Positions 1-4,458 of a DNA stretch of 5,093 nt are shown piece by piece. The stretch is from positions 1 through 5,093 of the forward strand of contig CANDSI010000099.1 of the NCBI GenBank assembly GCA_947388575.1. Direction: 5' to 3'. The DNA comes from an uncultured Mycoplasma sp. Its GTDB lineage: Bacteria > Bacillota_I > Bacilli_A > RF39 > UBA660. The position numbers and the translations under genes are program-made. The first letter of the stretch is position 1, and each line of letters starts with the position of its first letter. The notes below the pieces were generated by a model that worked only from the letters and a program-made list of their open reading frames with translations, was not told the origin of the DNA and did not search any database.

Positions 1-1160
1 GAGTGATTATATCTTTCTACTATTTTTAAGTTTGAAAGTAGTACTGCATTATACAACGTGCTTGATACTTGGCACACTCCTCCACCATAACTTTGTACAA
101 GTTCTCCTGCTGAATATGCTCCTGCTGGTAAATATCCTTTTGAAGCTGGTGTTGGTCCAACAACACTATTAAATGAAAACCTTTCGCCTGGTGCAAATAC
201 TTTGCCATTTATTGCTTCTGATGCAAGTTCTATATTAGTCGCTCTATTTTTATTACTTGCATCATATCTTGTAGAAAATTTCCCAAGAATATTAGGGAAA
301 GCATCTTCTCCAAGCATATCTGTTGTTACTTGTGGCATTGTTATTTGAAGTGGTATGATATATTCTTCTTTTTCTTCTTGTACTATTTTTTTTGCTTCTT
401 CTAGTTCAATTCCAAGTTCTATACCATTTGAATGTATTGTTAGTTCTCCTTTTGCTTTATCATAAGAAGCATTTTTAGGCTCTTTAAATATATCTTTTTC
501 TATTTTTTCTATATCAATACTTTCTGGCTCTTTTTCCATAATTGGTATATCTATTTCATTTATTTCTTTTCCTTCTATTTTATCTCTGGCCAGCTTATCA
601 ATAGCATTTCTAATTCCTTCTTCGTCTAAGACAATTCCCTTTTTCCCTCTAACTATAACTAGATTTTCTCCATCTATATAGTATGTGTTGTCTACAAATT
701 TACCTTCCCATTCTGTATCTAGATTACTAAAAATACTTTGCATTATTTCTTCATTATATTTAAAATCTATATCTAAGTTTTCGCCATTTATCATAGTTTG
801 AACAACTTTAAAATTATTTTCAAATATATTACTACTTCTACCTATTGTACATGCTTCATATATTTTATCATTTATATTTGTTTCTAATTCCATTTGTTTT
901 AAAGTAAATTTCCTCTCATTTTCTCCATGTTTTAATGTGATTTCTTCATCCATTATCTTGTTTATTATACTTTCAAATTTCTTTTCTGTTTGCATTCTGT
1001 CTAGTCCTGAAACTTGTATGTTATTAATCTTCACATTACTTATAATGTTCGAATTCATTGATGTAATTAGTGCAAATATTGTAGAAAACATTAATAAGCA
1101 AAATAGTATTATAAGCAATTTTATTATCCATGCAAATTTTCTTTTTTCTCTTCTTCTCAT
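1..1160 (-). CDS. VanW family protein, membrane-anchored, with peptidoglycan-binding-like N-terminal domains (C-terminus cut by window edge)
   Basis: The minus-strand frame is open from the ATG at 1160 to the window edge, giving 386 codons with no stop. The first 9 residues are basic (MRRREKRKF) and a hydrophobic segment at about 10-34 follows, which suggests an N-in signal anchor with an extracytoplasmic body. Residues about 42-285 look like repeated PG_binding_4 (PF12229-type) modules, with a typical 'NNIQVSGLD' entry. From about residue 288 the VanW domain is unmistakable: 'GKFSTRYDASNKNRATNI', 'FAPGERFSFNSVVGPT' and 'SYGGGVCQVSSTLYNA' with Cys363. The start at 1160 is preferred because GGAG sits 6 nt upstream; an in-frame ATG at 1172 has no good SD. 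The biochemical role of VanW proteins is unsettled. The family is named from vancomycin-resistance clusters but is common as a cell-wall-associated protein in clostridia, and no van genes are visible here. It is divergent from the repressor gene at 1545. Confidence 0.93.
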   Translation of the reverse strand, partial: MRRREKRKFAWIIKLLIILFCLLMFSTIFALITSMNSNIISNVKINNIQVSGLDRMQTEKKFESIINKIMDEEITLKHGENERKFTLKQMELETNINDKIYEACTIGRSSNIFENNFKVVQTMINGENLDIDFKYNEEIMQSIFSNLDTEWEGKFVDNTYYIDGENLVIVRGKKGIVLDEEGIRNAIDKLARDKIEGKEINEIDIPIMEKEPESIDIEKIEKDIFKEPKNASYDKAKGELTIHSNGIELGIELEEAKKIVQEEKEEYIIPLQITMPQVTTDMLGEDAFPNILGKFSTRYDASNKNRATNIELASEAINGKVFAPGERFSFNSVVGPTPASKGYLPAGAYSAGELVQSYGGGVCQVSSTLYNAVLLSNLKIVERYNH

Positions 1161-1204
1161 GTTTTTCTCCATTCTTATTTTTACTAATCTATTCGTATAA
1201 TTTA

Positions 1205-1233
1205 ATATTATCACAAAGTGTTCTGCTTTACAA
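1205..1233 (-). promoter_or_regulatory. Sigma-A promoter for the VanW-family gene
   Basis: On the minus strand, TTGTAA (1233-1228), a 17-nt spacer and TAATAT (1210-1205) are preceded by TG one base upstream of the -10, an extended -10. Transcription would start near 1198 and leave a leader of about 38 nt before the ATG at 1160. Prediction is by consensus only. Confidence 0.6.
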
Positions 1234-1342
1234 TATTATATTTCTTAATTTACAATATAATTAAATATCTTTGCTTAGTCTGGTTTTTAATAGCATTTTT
1301 TCTCTTGCTTAAAACGTAAGTAGATAAAACAGTAAAAAAATC

Positions 1343-1443
1343 GTTACAATTCACAGCTTAATAAACTTGAAGTCCGCGCAGGATAGTTCTATTAATAATT
1401 ATCCGTGGCAGGACAAACGATACCCAAAGCTGTGAATTGTAAC
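1343..1443. repeat. 101-bp foldback element with perfect 17-bp inverted arms and nested stem; MITE-like or structured RNA
   Basis: The left arm GTTACAATTCACAGCTT (1343-1359) is the exact reverse complement of the right arm at 1427-1443. Inside are a second stem, GTCC (1372-1375) with GGAC (1411-1414), and a third, GGATAGTT (1381-1388) with AATTATCC (1397-1404). The third stem pairs fully only as plus-strand RNA, through one G-U pair. Purine-rich internal loops (GCGCA opposite GTGGCA) separate them. The interior is more GC-rich than its surroundings. Read on the minus strand, the outer stem is followed by a run of seven T (1340-1334), like an intrinsic terminator. The element lies in the divergent region upstream of the repressor promoter, so it is not in that gene's leader. 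It matches no riboswitch or ribozyme consensus I know. It could be a MITE-like insertion, a small RNA, a minus-strand terminator or an invertible segment. Confidence 0.75.
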
Positions 1444-1482
1444 TAAAAAAGCAAACAAATTTCACTTTTTTATATTTACTGC

Positions 1483-1511
1483 TAGACAAAACTTGTTTTA
1501 TTTTGTATAAT
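1483..1511 (+). promoter_or_regulatory. Strong sigma-A promoter for the XRE/S24 repressor gene
   Basis: TAGACA (1483-1488, 5 of 6 to TTGACA), a 17-nt spacer and a perfect TATAAT (1506-1511). Expected start is near 1518, with a leader of about 27 nt. The SD GAAAGAGG (1528-1535) lies 9 nt before the ATG at 1545. Confidence 0.75.
1488..1499. promoter_or_regulatory. Putative operator in the -35/-10 spacer (autoregulation)
   Basis: The palindrome AAAAC-TT-GTTTT overlaps the last base of the -35 box and fills most of the promoter spacer. A wider ACAAAA (1486-1491) / TTTTGT (1501-1506) pair is also present. This is where XRE/CI-type repressors often bind their own promoter. The site is A/T-rich, so chance symmetry is possible; the assignment is inference. 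Confidence 0.3.
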
Positions 1512-1544
1512 AATATCAAATTATATAGAAAGAGGTAATTTTTT

Positions 1545-2118
1545 ATGATAGGCAATATGCTTGCAAAAGCGAGAAAAGACAAAGGTATGACTAAGACAGA
1601 CCTTGCTAAAGTAACTGATATTAACATCGGTCATTTAACTCATATTGAAAAAGGAGAAAGAAACCCAAGTCACAAGGCTTTAAAGGTGATTTGTAAAGCT
1701 ATTCGGAATTCCTTATCAACCACTTATGTTTACTTATGATAAAGAAATAACTGAAGAACAATCTTCATATAATGCTATTAATTGTCTTTCTTATAACAAA
1801 ATTTTAGCTGTTGATAAGATAGATAGTTTTATTGATTGTCCTGCAAAAGTTCCAAGTGCAGCAATTGCTGTAAAGATGCCTGATAATTCTATGGAGCCTA
1901 CATTTGAAAAAAATGCTTATGTTTTTGTCGAATTAAATACTCCACTTTCATCAAAAGAATATGGTATGTTCAAACTTAATGATGACATTTTGATAAGAAA
2001 GTTCATGGCTAAAAAAGGCTCTATCACTTTGAAAGCAGACAATAAAAGTGTAGAAGAAATAAAGGTTACTGATGAAGATGATTTTTGTATAATTGGAAAA
2101 GTTTATAAAAATAAATAG
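1545..2118 (+). CDS. XRE-family HTH / S24 (LexA-CI-like) transcriptional repressor, interrupted by a +1 frameshift
   Basis: The zero frame from the ATG at 1545 encodes an XRE helix-turn-helix (residues about 4-53, with 'TKTDLAKVTDINIGHLTHIE') and then runs into junk ending at TGA 1737-1739. The +1 frame continues as 'GIPYQPLMFTYDKEITEEQ', the normal HTH-S24 linker, into an S24 domain. Skipping one base at 1704 joins them as a 190-aa protein, a usual length for this class. The S24 fold shows 'PDNSMEPTF' with the Ser nucleophile at about residue 115. At the LexA/CI lysine position ('VKRL' / 'FKKL') it reads 'ILIRKF', so Arg151 aligns with the general base and Lys152 is adjacent; self-cleavage competence is uncertain. 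The ATG at 1726 could start the second half but has no SD at a useful distance. Such proteins control prophage, mobile-element or stress genes. The likely target is its own promoter, but the regulon is unknown. Confidence 0.85.
1704..1709 (+). other. Apparent +1 frameshift site CGGAAT in the repressor gene
   Basis: Zero-frame codons are GCT-ATT-CGG-AAT-TCC. Skipping the C gives GCT-ATT-GGA-ATT-CCT (Ala-Ile-Gly-Ile-Pro), which rejoins the HTH to the S24 domain. Removing a T instead (ATC-GGA) gives the same protein, so the extra base is not uniquely assignable. There is no homopolymer longer than two at the site. The same hexamer sits at the break in the SDR gene at 3204-3199. Confidence 0.75.
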
Positions 2119-2135
2119 TTTTTTGTAAAAAAAGC

Positions 2136-2164
2136 TTGAATAATATTTTATTTAATATTATAAT
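2136..2164 (+). promoter_or_regulatory. Sigma-A promoter for the carbohydrate-binding protein gene
   Basis: TTGAAT (2136-2141), a 17-nt spacer and a perfect TATAAT (2159-2164) lie in the gap after the repressor stop. There is no convincing terminator between the two genes, only an A/T-only symmetry near 2118-2136, so some read-through from the repressor is possible. Confidence 0.7.
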
Positions 2165-2199
2165 ATAAACATCAAAAGATAAAATAATAGGAGATTATA

Positions 2200-2664
2200 A
2201 TGGAATTAACTAAAAATATATTTTTTAATACTGACAAACTTGTTGCTAACACAACAGTTAAAATTTCATATACTGGAAAATTATTCCAAGAAAATGCTGA
2301 AGAAGTATTTATTCATTACGGTTTCGGAATAAACTGGGAAGGTATTTCAGATGTAAAAATGGAAAAAACTGAACTTGGTTTCCAAGCAGAAATAACTTTG
2401 GACGATTCGGATTGTTTTAATTTCTGTTTTAATGATGGAAAAGATGCTTGGGATAATAATAATGGTCAAAATTATTCTTTTGCAATTGAGGAAATCGGTA
2501 CAGCTCTAATTTTACAAGATGAAGGTGCATTAGATGCGAGACCAAGATTAAGAAAAGCCTATATTTGGAGTAAAAAAATTAGACTTGCTATATATAAAGT
2601 AATTACATACTTACCAAAAATTATATCTGGAAATTATAAACGTAAAATTAATAATGATGATTAA
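2200..2664 (+). CDS. Stand-alone CBM25/CBM53-like starch-binding domain protein
   Basis: A 154-aa protein with SD AGGAG (2189-2193) 6 nt before the ATG. Residues about 17-97 match the starch-binding module family 25/53 pattern: 'VFIHYGFGINWEGI' (Tyr40, Trp46), 'MEKTELGFQAEI' and 'FNFCFNDGKDAWDNNNGQNY' (Trp84, Asn86-88, Tyr92). In this family such aromatic and Asn residues stack on or bond to alpha-glucan. There is no signal peptide or membrane segment at the N-terminus and no catalytic domain, so it is probably cytosolic. It may bind glycogen or tether a partner to it. The C-terminal 55 residues ('GALDARPRLRKAYIWSKKIR...') are markedly basic and unlike a CBM; this tail may be a partner- or nucleic-acid-binding region. 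The gene has its own promoter and terminator, so it looks monocistronic. The module call is firm; the role is inferred. Confidence 0.82.
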   Translation: MELTKNIFFNTDKLVANTTVKISYTGKLFQENAEEVFIHYGFGINWEGISDVKMEKTELGFQAEITLDDSDCFNFCFNDGKDAWDNNNGQNYSFAIEEIGTALILQDEGALDARPRLRKAYIWSKKIRLAIYKVITYLPKIISGNYKRKINNDD

Positions 2665-2669
2665 TATAA

Positions 2670-2695
2670 AAAATCGCTTGAAGTCAAGCGATTTT
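2670..2695. terminator. Bidirectional intrinsic terminator between convergent genes
   Basis: AAAATCGCTTG (2670-2680) pairs perfectly with CAAGCGATTTT (2685-2695) around an AAGT tetraloop. T-rich tracts follow on both strands: TTTTCTTATTTTT on plus, TTTTTTATATT on minus. It lies 5 nt after the CBM gene stop and 43 nt past the end of the SDR gene, so it can serve both. Confidence 0.9.
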
Positions 2696-2738
2696 CTTAT
2701 TTTTATTAACAGTCATAAAAGAATTTATCTATCATATT

Positions 2739-3468
2739 TTAAGCTATCCAGCCTCCATCTATTTTTATAACTTCACCTGTTATGTATTCATTCTTAATTA
2801 ACATGTATACACAATCTGCTATATCCTCTGGCATACCTATTTTCATAAGTGGTATTTCAGCTTCTACATCTTTTATTTCTTCTTTACTTAATTCTTTATT
2901 CATATCTGTCATTATTAATCCTGGTGCAATAGCATTCACTCTTATATTTGATGGTCCCAGTTCTTTTGCTAGTGCTTTTGTCATACCTATAATTCCAGCT
3001 TTTGTAGCTGAATAATGCACTTCGCATGAGCCTCCTGTAATTCCCCAAATAGATGACATGTTAATAATACATCCCTCTTTGTTTTGTATCATGTTCTTTA
3101 CACCTTCTTGTGTTACATAGAATACAGATTTTAAATTTATATCTATCATATTATTTATATCTTCATCTGTTAAGTCTGTAAATAGCTTAATTTGTGATAT
3201 TCCGTGCATTATTTATAAGTATATCTATTTTTTTATACTTGTCTAATACATAGTTTATCATGTCTTTTACTTCTTCTCTTTTACTTACATCTGCTTTATA
3301 TAAGTCTATTTCTATCCCTTGTTTTTCTAATTCTTCCTTTAGTTCCTCTGCTTGTTTTTGTGACTTATTATAATTTGCAATTACTTTTATTCCTTCTATT
3401 GCTAATTTTTTCACACACGCTCTCCCTATGCCACGAGACGCACCTGTAACTATTGCTACTTTTTGCAT
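2739..3468 (-). CDS. ymfI: SDR oxidoreductase, probable EF-P 5-aminopentanone reductase (FabG-like), interrupted by a +1 frameshift
   Basis: The first frame (ATG 3468, SD AAGGAG 6 nt upstream) carries the NADPH-binding motif 'TGASRGIG' (residues 8-15) and runs to 'ILINNA' (83-88). It then shifts at 3204 and would end in 'RNITN'. The +1 frame continues as 'GISQIKLFTDLTDED' and completes the enzyme. The joined protein is 242 aa, about FabG length. The catalytic set falls as expected: Asn111, Ser139 ('MSSIWG'), Tyr152 and Lys156 ('HYSATK'). 'KLFTDLTDED', 'SSIWG' and 'SCEVHYSA' recall the Firmicute YmfI group, which reduces the 5-aminopentanone on EF-P to 5-aminopentanol, more than biosynthetic FabG; a FabG role is not excluded. 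The internal ATG at 3209 has no SD. It follows the HD gene by 27 nt in one operon. Intact motifs on both sides argue against an old, decaying pseudogene. Confidence 0.85.
3199..3204 (-). other. Apparent +1 frameshift site CGGAAT in the SDR gene
   Basis: Minus-strand zero-frame codons are AAT-GCA-CGG-AAT-ATC. Skipping the C at 3204 gives AAT-GCA-GGA-ATA-TCA (Asn-Ala-Gly-Ile-Ser), restoring the universal SDR 'NNAG' motif. The A-site codon, the skipped base and the following Gly-Ile are identical to the repressor-gene site at 1704-1709. Confidence 0.8.
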
Positions 3469-3495
3469 ACTTTTCTCCTTTTTAGTATAAACTCT

Positions 3496-4068
3496 TTACT
3501 TATCTATAAATAGTACATTTACAATATTATTATATCTGTCTTGTAATTTTGTCCTTGTTCGTTCACTTAATTTATTATAATCACGTTCTAATTTTTGTCT
3601 TACCCATTCTTTTCCATCAGAAATTGACAAATCCAATTTTCCATAAGCTTTAGAAAATAGCATTGGTATACAATCAAAATGTGCTATTACATCTGCATCT
3701 GCTACACATTGTTCTTCTATAGTATCTTTTGGCCTATTGACGCTTCCTCTATGATTTAATACACAATTCTTAACTTGTTCAATTTTATCCTTAGGATAGT
3801 TTAACTCTGTCAATAATTGCTCTGCAATTTCTGCTCCATAAATATGATGCTCTTCAGCTGGTCCATATTTTGATGGCTTTGCAATATCATGTAATAATGC
3901 TCCTAATTCTACTATTTCAACATCTGCTCCATATTCTTTTGCTAAACTTATAGCATTCTCTACTACATATTTTATATGTTCATCCCAAATATCAAATCCC
4001 ATATCCTGTTTTGATTTTTCACATCTTGTTAATACTTCTCTCCTAATGTCCTCTGTTATTTTACTCAT
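3496..4068 (-). CDS. HD-domain phosphohydrolase
   Basis: A 190-aa protein with a near-perfect SD (AAGGAGG, 5 nt before the ATG). It shows the HD-superfamily metal-binding series: His31 ('WDEHIKYV'), His60-Asp61 ('ALLHDIAK'), His75 ('EHHIYGAEIA'), His106 ('VLNHRG') and Asp126 ('ADADVIAHF'). The family binds one or two divalent metals and hydrolyses phosphomonoesters or phosphodiesters, often of nucleotides. The substrate cannot be read from the sequence. It has no membrane segment and is cytosolic. It is the first gene of a two-gene operon with the SDR reductase. No promoter is evident in the 23 nt between the upstream terminator hairpin and the start region, so expression may depend on read-through from tRNA-Thr. 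It is full length, and its codons follow the AGA-dominated Arg usage of the window with no CGG. Confidence 0.9.
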   Translation of the reverse strand: MSKITEDIRREVLTRCEKSKQDMGFDIWDEHIKYVVENAISLAKEYGADVEIVELGALLHDIAKPSKYGPAEEHHIYGAEIAEQLLTELNYPKDKIEQVKNCVLNHRGSVNRPKDTIEEQCVADADVIAHFDCIPMLFSKAYGKLDLSISDGKEWVRQKLERDYNKLSERTRTKLQDRYNNIVNVLFIDK

Positions 4069-4091
4069 ATAGACCTCCTTTTGAATAAATG

Positions 4092-4131
4092 AAAAAGCCG
4101 AGAATTAAGATGTCACATCAAAACTCTCGAC
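4092..4131 (-). terminator. Intrinsic terminator or attenuator after tRNA-Thr
   Basis: On the minus strand a long imperfect hairpin runs from GTCGAGAG to TTCTCGGC, with an upper stem GATGT/ACATC, and is followed by TTTTT (4096-4092). Two mismatches in the plus-strand reading become G-U pairs in minus-strand RNA, which supports this direction. It lies just downstream of the tRNA 3' end and just upstream of the HD gene SD. Confidence 0.75.
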
Positions 4132-4138
4132 CTTTAGA

Positions 4139-4214
4139 TGGAGCCAATTACCCGATTCGAACGGGTGACCTACGCATTACAAGTGCGTCGCTCTACCACC
4201 TGAGCTAAATTGGC
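4139..4214 (-). tRNA. tRNA-Thr (anticodon TGT)
   Basis: The cloverleaf reads on the minus strand: acceptor GCCAATT/AATTGGC, D arm GCTC/GAGC, anticodon stem ACGCA/TGCGT with loop CTTGTAA (TGT, decoding ACA and probably other ACN codons), and T arm ACCCG/CGGGT with TTCGAAT. The discriminator is T and CCA is encoded. It is 76 nt with no insertion in any arm, and the anticodon loop is the normal 7 nt. Confidence 0.97.
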
Positions 4215-4256
4215 ACATCATTTATTTCAATATTAATAATGTCAAGGTGTATATTT

Positions 4257-4285
4257 ATTATAGCAAACGTTTCTTTATATTTCAA
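4257..4285 (-). promoter_or_regulatory. Sigma-A promoter for tRNA-Thr (and perhaps the HD-SDR operon)
   Basis: On the minus strand, TTGAAA (4285-4280), a 17-nt spacer and a perfect TATAAT (4262-4257). The predicted start near 4250 gives a pre-tRNA 5' leader of about 36 nt. A TTGACA at 4245-4240 lies too close to the tRNA to place a -10 and start ahead of it. Confidence 0.75.
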
Positions 4286-4291
4286 TACTTT

Positions 4292-4319
4292 TTGAAGATT
4301 TTAACAAAAAAATTATTAT
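4292..4319 (+). promoter_or_regulatory. Weak candidate promoter for the replication-initiator-like gene
   Basis: TTGAAG (4292-4297), a 16-nt spacer and TATTAT (4314-4319); an alternative -10, TATAAA, lies at 4317-4322. It is nearly back to back with the tRNA promoter. A perfect TATAAT at 4428-4433 has no recognisable -35 at the right distance. In such AT-rich DNA either could be chance. Confidence 0.3.
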
Positions 4320-4320
4320 A

Positions 4321-4340
4321 AATTAAAAAGAATTAAAAAG
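4321..4340 (+). repeat. Tandem duplication of AATTAAAAAG
   Basis: Two exact head-to-tail copies of a 10-nt unit lie in the AT-rich region upstream of the initiator-like gene. With the repeats at 4372-4392 and the T-tracts at 4413-4438 they form an origin-like or operator-like cluster. A role is inference; the unit is low-complexity. Confidence 0.5.
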
Positions 4341-4371
4341 GATTATTTAAGTTTAAATTATATTACATTTC

Positions 4372-4392
4372 TGGGGAATTTGTGGGGAATTT
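4372..4392 (+). repeat. Direct repeat TGGGGAATTT x2, one helical turn apart
   Basis: Exact 10-nt copies at 4372-4381 and 4383-4392, with starts 11 nt apart, are the only G-runs in a very AT-rich stretch. They could bind a protein on one face of the helix. Read as codons they encode 'LGNLWGIFL' followed by TAA (4398-4400), with no start codon upstream. This resembles the Trp/Gly-rich extreme C-termini I associate with some tyrosine integrases, so an att-site or integrase remnant is another option. Confidence 0.6.
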
Positions 4393-4412
4393 TTTTATAA
4401 AATTCTCTACTA

Positions 4413-4438
4413 TTTTTTATAGTTTTTTATAATTTTTT
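4413..4438 (+). other. Three T6 tracts phased at exactly 10 nt; probable intrinsic bend
   Basis: T6 runs begin at 4413, 4423 and 4433, and a T7 at 4390-4396 lies roughly two turns upstream. Phased A/T tracts at helical spacing bend DNA. The site is directly upstream of the SD (AGGAGG, 4447-4452) of the initiator-like gene, in a position typical of origin or promoter architecture. Confidence 0.55.
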
Positions 4439-4458
4439 ATTATACTAGGAGGTAATTC

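Noticed and set aside
26..208. 60-codon minus-strand ORF in another frame of the VanW region
   Set aside because: It lies inside the VanW-coding strand in a different frame. The VanW frame carries unmistakable family motifs throughout; this one has none.
1..1160. Vancomycin-resistance cluster
   Set aside because: VanW-domain proteins are widespread in clostridia without resistance. No vanA/B ligase, vanH, vanX or VanRS is visible here.
937..1200. Plus-strand hydrophobic ORF of 87 codons
   Set aside because: It is antisense to the N-terminus of the VanW gene. Its hydrophobicity is the complement of AT-rich coding sequence, and it has no SD.
1343..1443. Known riboswitch, self-cleaving ribozyme, attC site or retron msr-msd
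   Set aside because: None of the consensus cores I know fits. The ends are GTTAC...GTAAC, not the attC RYYYAAC...GTTRRRY. There is no reverse transcriptase nearby, and the element lies upstream of the mapped promoter.
1358..1627. Minus-strand ORF of 89 codons across the foldback element and the repressor start
   Set aside because: It overlaps the HTH-coding sequence antisense and runs through the promoter and inverted repeat. No family resemblance or SD.
1726..2118. S24 domain as an independent gene starting at ATG 1726
   Set aside because: No SD at usable distance. The sequence just upstream in the same frame encodes the normal HTH-S24 linker, so one interrupted gene is the better reading.
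2782..3015. Plus-strand ORF of 77 codons
   Set aside because: It is antisense to the well-supported SDR gene, with a composition expected of a shadow frame.
2739..3209. Second half of the SDR as an independent gene starting at ATG 3209
   Set aside because: No SD, and it would lack the NADPH-binding Rossmann half. The frame upstream restores 'NNAG'.
4139..4214. tRNA-Thr 3' end as the attachment site for the element on the right
   Set aside because: The tRNA 3' end faces left, towards the HD gene, while the phage-like initiator gene lies on its 5' side. Integration at the usual 3' position would place the element on the other side.
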